NCBI RefSeq assembly: GCF_014852005.1
Contig: NZ_JACVAU010000003.1
Coordinates: forward strand, 371,065 to 435,064
DNA length: 64,000 bases
Direction of reading: 5' to 3'
From: Pseudoxanthomonas sp. PXM03
GTDB lineage: Bacteria > Pseudomonadota > Gammaproteobacteria > Xanthomonadales > Xanthomonadaceae
Positions 37,465-48,364 of this stretch are shown here, piece after piece. A program made the translations under genes and the position numbers. The notes beneath the pieces are model-generated. The model made no database searches and was not told the DNA's origin. It saw only the letters and a list, made by a program, of their open reading frames with translations. Numbering within the stretch: the stretch's first letter is position 1; every line of letters begins with the position of its first letter.

Positions 37465-39087
37465 TCAGCGATCCTTGGTATCGCACAGCGCACTGACCCG
37501 CCTGGGCGGCGCGAAGGCGTCGCTGCGCGCCTCCGGCCAGAAATCGCGGAACACCGCGTGGGACGGCACGCGGTCCAGCAGTTCGCCCGGCTCCAGGAAG
37601 CGGTACAGCGCCGCCAGCGACCGCACTTCGATCGGCGACACCCGCCGCAGGATGTGCTCCGGCCCCAGCTGCTGGGGATGCTCCAGCCCCGCCGCGCACA
37701 GCATGTCGCGCAGCGCCTTCAAGGTGTTGTCGTGGAACTGCTGCACGCGCACCGACTTGTCGCCCACGTCCAGGTGCTTCCAGCGCGCGGGATCCTGTGT
37801 GGCTACGCCGGTCGGACAGCGATCGTTGTGGCAGCTCTGCGACTGGATGCAGCCCAGCGCGAACATGAAGCCGCGCGCGGCGTTGCACCAGTCCGCACCC
37901 ATCGCCATGGTGCGGGCGATGTCGAAAGCACTGATGATCTTGCCTGCCGCACCGATCCGTATGCGGTCACGCAGATTCAGCCCGACCAGCGTGTTGTGCA
38001 CCAGCAGCAGCGCCTCGTGCATCGGCACGCCAACGTGGTCGATGAACTCCGCAGGGGCCGCGCCGGTACCGCCTTCCGCACCGTCCACGACGATGAAATC
38101 CGGCAACAACCCCGTCTCGTGCATGGCCTTGGCGATGCCGAACCATTCCCACGGGTGGCCGATCGCCAGCTTGAAACCCGTCGGCTTGCCGCCCGACAGT
38201 TCGCGCAGGCGGGCGACGAACTGCAGCAGCTCGACCGGTGTGGAGAACGCGGAGTGCTTCGCCGGCGAGACGCAGTCATGCCCCATCGGCACCCCGCGTG
38301 TCGCGGAGATCTCCGCACTGACCTTGGCCGCCGGCAATACGCCACCGTGACCCGGCTTGGCGCCCTGGGACAGCTTGAGCTCGATCATCTTCACCTGCGG
38401 CGAATGCGCGTTCTCGATGAAGCGCGCCTCGCTGAAGCGCCCCTGCCCGTCGCGGCAACCGAAGTAGCCCGAGCCGATTTCCCACACCAGGTCCCCGCCC
38501 TTCTCGCGGTGGTAGGGCGAGATCGAACCTTCGCCGGTGTCGTGGTAGAAATTGCCGCGTCGCGCGCCTTCGTTCAGCGCGCGCACGGCATTGGCCGACA
38601 ACGAACCGAAACTCATCGCCGAAATATTGAACACGCTGGCCGAATACGGTTGCGCGGTGCCGGCGCCGATCACCACGCGGAAGTCATGCGAATCCACGTG
38701 CGCCGGCGCCATCGAATGGTTGATCCATTCATAGTCAACGCCGTAGACATCCTGCTGGCTGCCGAACGGCACCACGTCACTGACGCCTTTCGCGCGCTGG
38801 TAGACCAGTGCGCGCTGCTGGCGCGAGAACGGCACTTCCGCCGTGTCGCCCTCGATGAAGTACTGGCGGATCTCGGGACCGACCGATTCCAGCCCGTAAC
38901 GGAAGTGCGCCAGCACCGGATAGTTGCGCCGCAGCGTGCTGCGCGTCTGCAGCACGTCCCACGTGCCCAGCAGTGCCAGCACGCCGAACACCGCGACACC
39001 CCACCACGCTCCCGGCCACATTGACGCGAACGCCAGTGAAGCGGCAGCCAGCAACACGCAGACAGCAAAGGCGAGGTAACGCTGCAT
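37465..39087 (-). CDS. FMN-binding glutamate-synthase-like protein, membrane anchored
   Basis: The 540-residue protein corresponds to the central FMN/iron-sulfur domain of glutamate synthase large subunit, preceded by two N-terminal membrane segments (LAFAVCVLLAAASLAFASM and GVAVFGVLALLGTW). The FMN-domain signature is KPGHGGVLPAAKVSAEIS, and CIQSQSCHNDRCPTG carries the three cysteines expected for a 3Fe-4S cluster. It lacks the glutaminase domain, so it is not a complete GOGAT; such standalone proteins are often just called GltS-domain proteins, and their substrate is uncertain. The gene is flanked by tRNA-Val and a divergent small gene. Confidence 0.88.
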   Translation of the reverse strand: MQRYLAFAVCVLLAAASLAFASMWPGAWWGVAVFGVLALLGTWDVLQTRSTLRRNYPVLAHFRYGLESVGPEIRQYFIEGDTAEVPFSRQQRALVYQRAKGVSDVVPFGSQQDVYGVDYEWINHSMAPAHVDSHDFRVVIGAGTAQPYSASVFNISAMSFGSLSANAVRALNEGARRGNFYHDTGEGSISPYHREKGGDLVWEIGSGYFGCRDGQGRFSEARFIENAHSPQVKMIELKLSQGAKPGHGGVLPAAKVSAEISATRGVPMGHDCVSPAKHSAFSTPVELLQFVARLRELSGGKPTGFKLAIGHPWEWFGIAKAMHETGLLPDFIVVDGAEGGTGAAPAEFIDHVGVPMHEALLLVHNTLVGLNLRDRIRIGAAGKIISAFDIARTMAMGADWCNAARGFMFALGCIQSQSCHNDRCPTGVATQDPARWKHLDVGDKSVRVQQFHDNTLKALRDMLCAAGLEHPQQLGPEHILRRVSPIEVRSLAALYRFLEPGELLDRVPSHAVFRDFWPEARSDAFAPPRRVSALCDTKDR

Positions 39088-39232
39088 CCGGCAGTCTCCC
39101 GTGGGCCAGCCACGATTCTATGCCATGCCCTGCGACCGCATGCCGCAGCCACCGCGCAGGGTTGATCCGGATCAATGCCGGTCGAAACGCACGGTGCGAC
39201 GTTGGCGCCACCACAACCGGGGAGAACACGAC

Positions 39233-39379
39233 ATGCATCCGATCCTGCGCGAGATCCTGATGGAGCCGGTGGGCTGGCTGGCCATCGGCGGCAGCATCAT
39301 CATGGTGGGCATCAGCGTCTTCGTGGCGCTGTTCGTGCGCCGCAAGGTGCGCGAGGAAGAGAAGAAACGGCAACGCTGA
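39233..39379 (+). CDS. Small single-pass membrane protein (DUF3149-like)
   Basis: This 48-residue peptide has one membrane helix (VGWLAIGGSIIMVGISVFVALFV) and a basic, charged tail RRKVREEEKKRQR. ATG 39233 has GGGGAG eight bases upstream. The layout resembles the short DUF3149-type proteins, but I am not certain. It is divergent from the glutamate-synthase-like gene and precedes the tRNA cluster. Confidence 0.7.
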   Translation: MHPILREILMEPVGWLAIGGSIIMVGISVFVALFVRRKVREEEKKRQR

Positions 39380-39395
39380 GGCGACAGCGGCGCGA

Positions 39396-39483
39396 TGGTG
39401 CCCGGAGCCGGAATCGAACCGGCATGGCCTCGCGGCCGGCGGATTTTAAGTCCGATGCGTCTACCAGTTTCGCCATCCGGGCA
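39396..39483 (-). tRNA. tRNA-Leu (TAA)
   Basis: The 88-base class II tRNA on the minus strand has acceptor TGCCCGG/CCGGGCA with encoded CCA, a long variable arm (GCCGGCCGCGAGGCC) and anticodon loop CTTAAAA, giving TAA. It is the last tRNA of the pgsA-linked cluster. Confidence 0.94.
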
Positions 39484-39552
39484 TGCGGATAGCCTGCCTC
39501 AGTCACGCCGCATTGGAAAGCGCCTGAACGTACCGATGGACAGACCGGAAAA

Positions 39553-39580
39553 GAAGAAGCCCCGCATGCGGGGCTTCTTC
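39553..39580 (-). terminator. Strong hairpin between tRNA-Gly and tRNA-Leu
   Basis: A 13-base perfect stem GAAGAAGCCCCGC/GCGGGGCTTCTTC with a two-base loop is followed on the minus strand by TTTT. It probably ends transcription after tRNA-Gly, so tRNA-Leu may have its own promoter. Confidence 0.75.
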
Positions 39581-39602
39581 CGTGCTCACCAGGGAGCGTA
39601 TA

Positions 39603-39678
<76 letters not shown>

Positions 39679-39706
39679 GTTGGGAGATCGTGGCGATCCC
39701 CGGATT

Positions 39707-39780
39707 TGGAGGCCTGGGTCGGAATTGAACCGGCGTACGCGGATTTGCAGTCCGCTGCATAACCACTCTGCCACCAGGCC
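39707..39780 (-). tRNA. tRNA-Cys (GCA)
   Basis: The 74-base cloverleaf has acceptor GGCCTGG/CCAGGCC with encoded CCA and anticodon loop CTGCAAA (GCA). Confidence 0.95.
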
Positions 39781-39838
39781 GGTGGCGACCGCGCCAGACT
39801 GGCGCAATCACGACGCCTTTTCAAGCGTCCTGCAACAC

Positions 39839-39860
39839 AAAGCCCCGCGAACGGGGCTTT
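39839..39860. terminator. Hairpin between tRNA-Cys and tRNA-Gly
   Basis: A nine-base stem AAAGCCCCG/CGGGGCTTT with a CGAA loop; the T-run is short, so it may be a processing or weak termination signal. Confidence 0.5.
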
Positions 39861-39887
39861 GGGAACCATCCTTCTCAGGACGAAATC

Positions 39888-40601
<714 letters not shown>

Positions 40602-40608
40602 CGCAGGC

Positions 40609-42456
40609 TTACTCGGTTCCGGTCTCGGGCATCGGCAGCCCGTGCAGGTTAGCGTAGATTCGCTCGGCCAGTGCGGCATTCACGCCCTCCACACGCGCGA
40701 TTTCGTCGGCACCGGCGGCCTTGAGGCCCGCCAATCCTCCGAAATGCTTGAGCAGGCTGGCGCGCCGCCGCGGACCGATGCCGGGAATGTCTTCCAGCTT
40801 GCTGGTCATGCGCGCCTTCTGTCGCTTGCCGCGATGACCGGTGATCGCGAAACGGTGCGCCTCGTCGCGCACTTGCTGGATCAGTTGCAACGCCGGCGAC
40901 GCGGGGCCTGGCCGTATTTCCTGGCCGTCAGGCAGCACCAGCGTCTCGTGGCCGGCCCGACGCTCGACGCCCTTGGCAACGCCCACCAGCACCACCCCGT
41001 CCACGCCCAGGTCGGCGAGCGCGGCCTGGGCCTGGGCCAGCTGGCCCGCTCCGCCGTCGATGAGCAGGACATCGGGCAGTACCCCGCCCTCCTCCACCGC
41101 ACGCCGGAAACGGCGCTCGATGGCCTGGTGCATGGCCGCGAAATCATCCCCCGGCGTGATGCCGGTGATGTTGTAGCGCCGGTACTGGGAACGCACCGCA
41201 CCGTTGGCATCGAAGACCACACATGAAGCGACCGTGGCTTCGCCCATCGTGTGGCTGATGTCGAAGCATTCGATGCGCTTGGCGACGTCGGGCAGCGCGA
41301 GCAGCTCCTTCAGCGCTTCGCTGCGCGCGGTCTGGGCGTTGCGGCTGCCCAGCTCGGTCACCAGGGCGATTTCGGCGTTGCGCTTCGCGAGATCCAGGTA
41401 GCCGGCGCGTTCGCTGCGGACGTTCCACTTCAACTGGACCTTGCGACCCGCCGCCGAGGCCAGCGCATGCTCGATCAGTTCCGCTTCCGGAATCTCGCGA
41501 TCAAGGACGATCTCCTGCGGCGCGGGCTGCTCGGCGTAGTACTGCGATACGAACGCACCCAGCACCTCCTCCGCGCTGTCCTCGCCGTTGGTTTTCGGGA
41601 AGAACGTGCGCGTGCCCAGGTTGCGGCCGTCGCGGAAGGCCAGCAGCAGCACGCAGGCGTGGCTGCCCTGCATGGCGCAGGCGAGTACGTCCAGGTCGGC
41701 AGCATGCCCATCCACGTACTGGCGCGCCTGCAGTGTGCGGATCGACGCCACCAGGTCGCGCAGGCGGGCCGCCTTCTCGAATTCGAGTTCCGCGCTCGCC
41801 TGCTCCATCGCCGTGCCGAGCTCGCGCGTGAGTTCGTCGCTGCGTCCGTCCAGGAACAATGCCGCGCGGCGTACCGACTCCGCGTAGTCCGCCTCTTCCA
41901 CCAGCCCCACGCACGGCCCGCTGCAGCGTCCGATCTGGTACTGCAGGCACGGGCGCGAGCGATTGCGGAACACGCTGTCCTCGCAGTTGCGGATGCGGAA
42001 CAGCTTCTGCATCAGGTTCAGCGTTTCGCGAACCGCGACCACGCTGGGATACGGGCCGAAATAGCGCCCCGGCACCGCACGGGCGCCACGATGGAATGCG
42101 ATACGTGGCCATTCCTCGCGCGTGAGCAGCACGTAGGGATAGCTCTTGTCGTCGCGCAGCAGCACGTTGTAGCGCGGCGTCAGCGACTTGATCAGCTGGT
42201 TCTCCAGCAGCAGTGCTTCGGCCTCCGTGCGGGTGACGGTCACGTCCATGCGTGCGACCTGCGACAGCATCGAAAGAATGCGCGGCGACTTGGGCGAACT
42301 GTTGAAGTAGCTGGCGACGCGCTTGCGCAGCGCGCCGGCCTTGCCGACGTACAGCAGGGCGTCGTCTGCGGCGTACATGCGGTACACGCCGGGCGCCGTG
42401 CTCAAGCCGGCAGCGAACGCCTTGCCGTCGAATTCCGCCTGGGGACTGCCGCTCAT
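40609..42456 (-). CDS. uvrC: Excinuclease ABC subunit C
   Basis: UvrC makes both incisions in nucleotide excision repair. The 615-residue protein has an N-terminal GIY-YIG nuclease domain (GVYRMYAADDALLYVGKAGALRKRV), a UVR motif near residue 200 (ELEFEKAARLRDLVASI), an RNase H-like C-terminal nuclease domain (DVLLIDGGAGQLAQA) and a helix-hairpin-helix end (DIPGIGPRRRASLLKHFGG). The ATG at 42454-42456 overlaps the stop of the NHL gene (ATGA). Confidence 0.97.
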   Translation of the reverse strand: MSGSPQAEFDGKAFAAGLSTAPGVYRMYAADDALLYVGKAGALRKRVASYFNSSPKSPRILSMLSQVARMDVTVTRTEAEALLLENQLIKSLTPRYNVLLRDDKSYPYVLLTREEWPRIAFHRGARAVPGRYFGPYPSVVAVRETLNLMQKLFRIRNCEDSVFRNRSRPCLQYQIGRCSGPCVGLVEEADYAESVRRAALFLDGRSDELTRELGTAMEQASAELEFEKAARLRDLVASIRTLQARQYVDGHAADLDVLACAMQGSHACVLLLAFRDGRNLGTRTFFPKTNGEDSAEEVLGAFVSQYYAEQPAPQEIVLDREIPEAELIEHALASAAGRKVQLKWNVRSERAGYLDLAKRNAEIALVTELGSRNAQTARSEALKELLALPDVAKRIECFDISHTMGEATVASCVVFDANGAVRSQYRRYNITGITPGDDFAAMHQAIERRFRRAVEEGGVLPDVLLIDGGAGQLAQAQAALADLGVDGVVLVGVAKGVERRAGHETLVLPDGQEIRPGPASPALQLIQQVRDEAHRFAITGHRGKRQKARMTSKLEDIPGIGPRRRASLLKHFGGLAGLKAAGADEIARVEGVNAALAERIYANLHGLPMPETGTE

Positions 42457-43877
42457 TCGTCGATCGGAACGTGGCTCAATTCGCCGGTGGCGATATCGTA
42501 GCGCAGCACTGCGTGTGCATCCGTCTCCGCGATCCATACCGCGCCTGCGGCGACGGAGAGACCCGCCGGACCCTGCAGGGCCCGAGGCAGCGCCACCGTG
42601 GTCAGTTCGCCGCCACCCAGGCGCAGGGTGCGCAGGCTGCCGTTGCCGCTGTCGGCAATCCACATGACCGGTGCATCGGGACTCAGTGCGATGGCCTGCG
42701 GATGCTGGAGGCGCGCGCGGTCACGGGGGCCATCCTCGGCACCGAACGTCCACGCGCCCTGCCCGATCAGCGTCTGCACGATATCGCCACGCAATTGCAT
42801 CGAACGCACCGCCGAACCGACCGCATCGCAGACGTAGAGCGTCTGCAGCACGGCCGCCAGCCCGGCCGGCTGCGCGAAGGCCGCCATCGGCCCGCTGCCA
42901 TCGCGGACATCGAGTTGCCCGGAGCCGGCCCGCGGGCGGATCTCGCGCGTGCCCAAGTCGTAGCTCCACACGCGGTTGTCGCCCGCCATCGCGAGGAATA
43001 TCTGGTTGTTGTTCACCACCAGCGCCTGCGGCTGGTTGAGCGCCACGTTGCGGGGCGCGGCGACCACGCCCTCGGTCGGTTCGCCAGCACGGCCGTTGCC
43101 GCAGAGCGTATCCACGGTGCTGGTGGGCAGATTGATGCGCCGCAGGGCATGGTTTCCGGTGTCCGCCACGTACAGCGACTCGCGCACCAGGGCCAGACCC
43201 TGCGGACGGCGGAATGCGGCGTGGTTGAGCTCACCATCGGCCAGGTCGGGTGTCCCCATGCCGAACTGCCGGATCACCCGCCCCAGGTGATTGCACTCCA
43301 GCACGCGGTGGTGGCCGCTGTCGGCGACGAACAGGCGATCAGGCGTGGCCACCAGTCCGGCAGGGAAACACAGCGGCATCCGGGGTTCCGGATGAGCCTC
43401 GCGGAACGCCCGCAGGTCGTCGTCCGGTGGCACATGCAATCCATCGCACAGGCGCGCGATGTGCCGCTCCAGTTCGGCCAGTCCATCCGCACCCACGATC
43501 CGGTGCTGGACCTGGCCTTCGCCATCGATGAGCAGGACCGTCGGCCACGATTCCACCCCGAAGCGCTGCCACGCCACCCAGTCCGCGTCGTGCGCGAGCG
43601 GCAGCACGTTGCCGTGCCGGCGCAAGCGTTTGAGGGCGCTTTGCGGGTCGCGCTCGCTGTCGAAGCGCGGCACGTGGATGGCCAATGCCTGCAGCCGGCC
43701 CAGGTGGCGGGCCTGCAGTACGGCCAGGTCATTGAGCCGCTGCGCGCACCAGGCCGAGGCGCTGTTGACGAAGGCCAGCGCCACGATACGACCCCGCTGT
43801 TCGTGCAGCGTGGTCGCTGGTGCATTCAGCCATTGCAGGGCACGCGGCAGTTCGGGGGCCAAGGTCATGTCCGTCAT
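42453..43877 (-). CDS. Thioredoxin-like plus NHL-repeat protein
   Basis: The 474-residue protein combines an N-terminal thioredoxin-like domain (about 1-145) with a six-bladed NHL beta-propeller (examples: GLVATPDRLFVADSGHHRVLE, GLALVRESLYVADTGNHALRRI). The layout recalls NHLRC2. The thioredoxin site reads SASAWCAQR, so only the first of the two usual cysteines is present and dithiol redox chemistry is unlikely. No signal peptide is seen. The gene overlaps uvrC by four bases and lies 22 bases after the phosphatase gene. Confidence 0.85.
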   Translation of the reverse strand: MTDMTLAPELPRALQWLNAPATTLHEQRGRIVALAFVNSASAWCAQRLNDLAVLQARHLGRLQALAIHVPRFDSERDPQSALKRLRRHGNVLPLAHDADWVAWQRFGVESWPTVLLIDGEGQVQHRIVGADGLAELERHIARLCDGLHVPPDDDLRAFREAHPEPRMPLCFPAGLVATPDRLFVADSGHHRVLECNHLGRVIRQFGMGTPDLADGELNHAAFRRPQGLALVRESLYVADTGNHALRRINLPTSTVDTLCGNGRAGEPTEGVVAAPRNVALNQPQALVVNNNQIFLAMAGDNRVWSYDLGTREIRPRAGSGQLDVRDGSGPMAAFAQPAGLAAVLQTLYVCDAVGSAVRSMQLRGDIVQTLIGQGAWTFGAEDGPRDRARLQHPQAIALSPDAPVMWIADSGNGSLRTLRLGGGELTTVALPRALQGPAGLSVAAGAVWIAETDAHAVLRYDIATGELSHVPIDE

Positions 43878-43899
43878 CTTCCCTGATTATGCCCAAGTC

Positions 43900-44364
43900 T
43901 CATTCCGGGGAGAGCCGGGCCACGACCGCCTGTGCGGCGGAATCGACCAGTCGCCAGACCCGCTGGAAGTCCTCCGGCCCGCCCGTATAGGGGTCCGGTA
44001 CTTCGCCTCCGGCCTGCACGCCGGCCCATTCCAGCAGCAGTGCCACCCGGTCGCGTCGGGTTGCAGGCGCGATCCGCAACACGTCGCGCAGGTTCGCGCG
44101 GTCGGCGCAGAGCAGCCAGTCGAAGGCATCGAAATCACGTGCGGACAGCTGGCGTGCGCGCTGCATGCCGATATCGACGCCATGGCCGCGGGCACAGGCG
44201 ATGGCCCGGCGATCCGGCGATTCACCGGCATGCCAGCCACCGGTGCCAGCCGAATCCACCTCCACCTGACCGGCCAGCGACGACGCCTCCAGCCGGGCGC
44301 GCAGCGCGCCTTCGGCCATCGGAGAGCGGCAGATGTTGCCCAGGCAGACGACCAGCAGCTTCAC
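43900..44364 (-). CDS. Low-molecular-weight protein tyrosine phosphatase
   Basis: The 154-residue cytoplasmic phosphatase has the CX5RS loop at the N-terminus (CLGNICRS, Cys7 to Arg13) and the general-acid loop VPDPYTGG. The start is GTG at 44362-44364, overlapping the kdsB stop (GTGA). Relatives regulate tyrosine kinases of exopolysaccharide synthesis; here it is embedded among lipopolysaccharide genes, so a link to envelope sugar control is plausible but inferred. Confidence 0.93.
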   Translation of the reverse strand: MKLLVVCLGNICRSPMAEGALRARLEASSLAGQVEVDSAGTGGWHAGESPDRRAIACARGHGVDIGMQRARQLSARDFDAFDWLLCADRANLRDVLRIAPATRRDRVALLLEWAGVQAGGEVPDPYTGGPEDFQRVWRLVDSAAQAVVARLSPE

Positions 44365-45125
44365 GGGTCCGCGCCCCGCAGGATGGACTCCGCGCGGGCA
44401 AGGTCTTCGGGGGTGTCCACGCCCGGTGGAAACGGCTCGGGCGTCAGCGCCACGGCGATGCGGTGGCCGGCTTCGAGTGCCCGCAACTGCTCCAGCGACT
44501 CGACCTGCTCCAGCCGGCCGGGCGGCATCTGCGAGAACCGGCGCAGGAAGCCGGCGCGATAGGCGTAGATGCCGATGTGGCGCAGCCACTGACCGGGCGG
44601 GAGGGCATCGCGCGACTGCGCGAAGGCATCGCGGTGCCAGGGGATCGGCGCACGACTGAAGTACAGCGCATCGCCATTGGCGGCACGCACCAGTTTGACT
44701 GCGTTCGGGTCGAACAAGGTGGCCGCGTCGTCCACGGATACCGCCAGCGTCGCCATCTCCGCGCCACTGGACGCCAGCGTGTCGGCAACCGCCCGGATGC
44801 CGGCCGGCGGTGCGAACGGTTCGTCGCCCTGGAGATTCACCACCAGCGCGTCGTCGGCCCATCCGGCGATGTCGGCACACTCGGCCAGGCGGTCGCTGCC
44901 TGAGGCATGTCGTTCGGACGTCATCGCCACACATACCTCGGTGGCCACCAATGCATCACGGATGCGGGTGTCATCCGTGGCGACCCAGACTTCGCGCGCA
45001 CCGGCGGCCAGCGCGCGGCGCGCCACATGGACGACCAGCGGCGTGCCGCCGAGGAGGCGCAGCGGTTTGCCGGGCAGCCGCGACGCGGCATAGCGGGCAG
45101 GAATGGCGACGATGAAATCGGTCAT
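44361..45125 (-). CDS. kdsB: 3-deoxy-manno-octulosonate cytidylyltransferase
   Basis: KdsB activates Kdo as CMP-Kdo for lipopolysaccharide inner core synthesis. The 254-residue protein starts [22 protein letters not shown], the nucleotide-binding signature, and has [10 protein letters not shown] and [15 protein letters not shown]. It sits 36 bases after lpxK and overlaps the phosphatase gene, within a lipid A and core operon. Confidence 0.97.
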   Translation of the reverse strand: MTDFIVAIPARYAASRLPGKPLRLLGGTPLVVHVARRALAAGAREVWVATDDTRIRDALVATEVCVAMTSERHASGSDRLAECADIAGWADDALVVNLQGDEPFAPPAGIRAVADTLASSGAEMATLAVSVDDAATLFDPNAVKLVRAANGDALYFSRAPIPWHRDAFAQSRDALPPGQWLRHIGIYAYRAGFLRRFSQMPPGRLEQVESLEQLRALEAGHRIAVALTPEPFPPGVDTPEDLARAESILRGADP

Positions 45126-45161
45126 CGGGATCCGGATCGGGTCAGGGATGAAGGGAGCGAT

Positions 45162-46184
45162 CTACTTGGCATCGGCTGCTGGCGGACGCGCGCGGCCCAA
45201 CCGGTCCAGCAATGCGATCCAGAACGCCTCCGGCAGCCTCGCCGCCACCGGCACGCTGTAGAACCAGTTGTTGGCGAATGCGGCGCACTTCACCGCATCC
45301 TTCTCGGTCATGAGGACCGGCAGTTCGCTGCCGAACGCGAAATCTTCCGCGCGGTACGCATGATGGTCCGCGAACGCATGCGGCACCACGCCCAGCCCCT
45401 GCCTCCGCAACATGGCGAAGAAGCGGGCCGGATTGCCGATGCCCGCCACCGCATGCACGCGCTGGCCGGCGAAACCCGCCAGCGGCTTCGGCCGGCCGCC
45501 ACGCAACGGCAGCGCGTCATCGGCCTGCAACTGCATCGGCCATTCACCGAAGGCGGCCGTGTCATCGGACGACGGCAGGTTCACCACCCGGAACCCGCAC
45601 GTCGCCGCGCGCGCCACGGGCTCGCGCAGCGGGCCGGCGGGCATGAGCCGTCCATTGCCGTAGCGGCGCGCGCCATCGATCACCTCGATCTCCACGTCGC
45701 GCTGCAGGCGGTAGTGCTGCAGTCCGTCGTCGCAGATCACCACGTCGCAACCGGCGGCCACCAGGGCCTTGGCGGCTGCGACACGATCACGGTCCACGCG
45801 CACCCGCGTGCCGGTATGCCGCGCAATGAGGACGGGCTCGTCACCCCCCTCTTCCGGCGGGGTCGCCGCATCCACCCAGCGCGCCTGCGCCTCGTCGCGG
45901 CGGCCGTAACCGCGGCTCGCCACGCCCGGCCTGAAACCCGCTGCGCGCAATCGCTCCATCAGCGCGATGGTCAAGGGCGTCTTGCCGGTGCCGCCGGCCG
46001 TGATGTTGCCCACCACGATGACCGGCACGCCCACCCGTTGCTGGCGGAGCAGCCCAATCCCGTACAGCCAGCTGCGCAGGGCAACCAGCACCCCGTACAC
46101 GCGAGCGAGCGCACGGGCCCACAGGGGCACCCGCCCGTCGCCAAACCAGTAATCCGGCGGTTGCGGCATCGCGCGCTGGCTCAC
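45162..46184 (-). CDS. lpxK: Tetraacyldisaccharide 4'-kinase
   Basis: LpxK phosphorylates the lipid A precursor at the inner membrane. The 340-residue protein has an N-terminal amphipathic/membrane stretch and the P-loop [19 protein letters not shown], then ASRGYGRR and [15 protein letters not shown]. The GTG at 46182-46184 overlaps the msbA stop (GTGA); ATG at 46167-46169 is an alternative start. Order msbA-lpxK-kdsB is the standard gammaproteobacterial arrangement. Confidence 0.96.
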   Translation of the reverse strand: MSQRAMPQPPDYWFGDGRVPLWARALARVYGVLVALRSWLYGIGLLRQQRVGVPVIVVGNITAGGTGKTPLTIALMERLRAAGFRPGVASRGYGRRDEAQARWVDAATPPEEGGDEPVLIARHTGTRVRVDRDRVAAAKALVAAGCDVVICDDGLQHYRLQRDVEIEVIDGARRYGNGRLMPAGPLREPVARAATCGFRVVNLPSSDDTAAFGEWPMQLQADDALPLRGGRPKPLAGFAGQRVHAVAGIGNPARFFAMLRRQGLGVVPHAFADHHAYRAEDFAFGSELPVLMTEKDAVKCAAFANNWFYSVPVAARLPEAFWIALLDRLGRARPPAADAK

Positions 46185-47935
46185 CCCGCCTCACCCTCGC
46201 GGAACTGCATCTGGTGCAAATGTGCGTACAGCCCGCCTCGTGCCAGCAGTTCGGCGTGCGTGCCCTGCTCGACCAGACGGCCCTGGTCCAGCACGAGCAC
46301 CTGGTCGGCGTGCTCGATGGTCGACAGGCGATGCGCGATGACCAGCGTCGTGCGGTCCGGCATCAACTTCTGCAGGGCGTTCTGCACCAGCCGCTCGGAT
46401 TCGTTGTCGAGCGCGGCCGTGGCCTCGTCGAGGATCAGGATCGGCGCGTCCTTCAACATCGCGCGGGCGATCGCCAGGCGTTGGCGCTGGCCACCGGACA
46501 GGCGTCCCCCCTTGTTGCCGATCGGCGCCTGCATGCGCTCGGGCATCTCCTGCACGAACTCCATCGCGTTGGCGCCACGGACGGCCTCTTCCATCGCCGT
46601 GGCCTCGGCTCCCTGCAGTTCGCCATACGCCACGTTCGCGGCCACGGTACCGTCAAACAGCATCACCTGCTGCCCCACCAGCGCGATCTGCCGGCGCAGG
46701 TCCGCGAGCCGGTAGTCCTGCAGCGGATGGCCGTCGAGCAGGATCTGGCCGGATTCGGCCTCGTAGAAGCGCGGGATTAGCTTGATCAGCGTCGACTTGC
46801 CGCTGCCGGAACGCCCGACGATGGCGGTGACGGTACCCGGGCGCGCGGTGAAGCTGATGCCCTCCAGCGCCGGCCGGCTCTGGCCGGGATAGCGCGTGGT
46901 GATGTCGCGGAATTCAAGCAGTCCCTTCGAGCGCCCGAGCGCGCGGCTGCCCACATCCCGCTCATCCTCGGCATCGAGCACGGAGAACAGGCGCTGTGCC
47001 GAGGCGACGCCCCGCTGCAGCATGTTCTGCACGTTGGTCAGCTGTTTGAGGGCCGGGATGATGGCCATCATGGAAATCATCAGCGTGACGAATCCACCTG
47101 CGGTCAAGCGCCCGGCCATCGCCTCGCGCCCGGCGAAGAACAGCAGCAGGGCCAGTCCGACCGAGCCCATCAACTGCACCATCGCCGACGATATGCTGCG
47201 GGTGGCTTCTACCTTCATCGCCAGCCTCAGGTTCGCGTTGGCCAGGCCGGCATATCGCGTCAACTCGCTCTGCTGTGCGCCGTAGACCTTGACCTCCTGC
47301 TGGTTGGACAGGGTCTGGTCGGCGGCCTGCATCATCTCGGAGCCGCTTTCCTGGATGCGATGGCTGATGCGCCGGTAGCGCTTGGCCACCTTGTCCATGA
47401 TCCAGGCCAGCGGCGGCGCCATGACCAGGATGGCCAGCGTGACCTGCCAGCTGGTGATGAACATCACCACCAGTGCCGCGATGATCTGCAGCACCTGCTG
47501 CAGCATGACCTTCATCGCATCGACGGCGGCCTGCGCCATCTGGTCGGCATCGGACCCCAGGCGCACCAGCATCGCAGGCACGGGTTCGGTATCGAAACGC
47601 AGGCCCGGCAACCGCAGGTACTTGCCCAGCACGTTCACGCGCACGTCGCGGGCGATGCTGCGCGCTGCCTTGCCCATGCCCATGTCGGTGATGTAACCGG
47701 CGATGCCGCGGATGACGAACAGGCCCACGATGGCCAACGGCAGCAACAAGCTCTTGGCCTTGTCGCGATCGATGAAGGTCTCGTTGACCACCGGTTCCAT
47801 CAGCTTGCTGAACGCACCGCCCGCCGCTGCCTCGATCAGCATGCCGACAGCGGCCAGCGCCAGCAGCCCGCGGTATGGCCTGGCAAAGCCCATCAGCCGC
47901 TTGTAGACCTGCCACGCAGAGCCGTCGCGGCTCAC
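46181..47935 (-). CDS. msbA: Lipid A export ATP-binding/permease protein
   Basis: MsbA flips lipid A across the inner membrane. The 584-residue half-transporter has about six membrane helices in residues 20-310 and an ABC domain with Walker [10 protein letters not shown], signature [14 protein letters not shown], Walker [12 protein letters not shown] and the switch His in IAHRLST. The start overlaps the exbD stop (ATGA at 47932-47935). Confidence 0.96.
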   Translation of the reverse strand: MSRDGSAWQVYKRLMGFARPYRGLLALAAVGMLIEAAAGGAFSKLMEPVVNETFIDRDKAKSLLLPLAIVGLFVIRGIAGYITDMGMGKAARSIARDVRVNVLGKYLRLPGLRFDTEPVPAMLVRLGSDADQMAQAAVDAMKVMLQQVLQIIAALVVMFITSWQVTLAILVMAPPLAWIMDKVAKRYRRISHRIQESGSEMMQAADQTLSNQQEVKVYGAQQSELTRYAGLANANLRLAMKVEATRSISSAMVQLMGSVGLALLLFFAGREAMAGRLTAGGFVTLMISMMAIIPALKQLTNVQNMLQRGVASAQRLFSVLDAEDERDVGSRALGRSKGLLEFRDITTRYPGQSRPALEGISFTARPGTVTAIVGRSGSGKSTLIKLIPRFYEAESGQILLDGHPLQDYRLADLRRQIALVGQQVMLFDGTVAANVAYGELQGAEATAMEEAVRGANAMEFVQEMPERMQAPIGNKGGRLSGGQRQRLAIARAMLKDAPILILDEATAALDNESERLVQNALQKLMPDRTTLVIAHRLSTIEHADQVLVLDQGRLVEQGTHAELLARGGLYAHLHQMQFREGEAG

Positions 47936-48354
47936 TTCTTCGCCTCCGGCGCGGTGGCGATGTTGATTTTCCGGAAACCCAGCTGGCCCAGCGCGTCCAG
48001 CGCCGTCACCACCGCCTGGTGCGGCGTGCGCGCATCGGCGCGCAACAGCACGGGGCGGCTGCGGTCACTGCCCGCCACCTGCTGCACCGTCTGCTTCAGG
48101 GCGTCGATGTCGGGGCGGAGGACTTCATGTTCGTCCACGAAGTAGCGCCCGTCCGCATTGACCAGCACGCTCAGCGCCTTGACCTGCGCCGCCACCGGCT
48201 CGCCATGGGCGCTGGGCAGTTGGAGCTGCAGCATCGAGCGAGCGTCGAACGTGGTGGTGATGACGAAGAAGATGATCAGCACCAGGATCACGTCGATCAA
48301 CGGCACGAGGTTGATCTCGGGCTCTTCCTGCGCGCGGTCGTCGCGGATGCGCAT
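47932..48354 (-). CDS. exbD: Biopolymer transport protein ExbD/TolR
   Basis: The 140-residue protein has one N-terminal membrane helix with the conserved Asp in INLVPLIDVILVLIIFFV, then a periplasmic domain. With ExbB it converts proton motive force into mechanical energy. I choose ATG at 48352-48354 for the family-typical start MRIRDD; an upstream frame extension lies within exbB. It overlaps msbA. In this lipid A context it may support TonB-type or lipid transport functions; the exact partner is unknown. Confidence 0.94.
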   Translation of the reverse strand: MRIRDDRAQEEPEINLVPLIDVILVLIIFFVITTTFDARSMLQLQLPSAHGEPVAAQVKALSVLVNADGRYFVDEHEVLRPDIDALKQTVQQVAGSDRSRPVLLRADARTPHQAVVTALDALGQLGFRKINIATAPEAKK

Positions 48355-48364
48355 GCGGCCGGCC

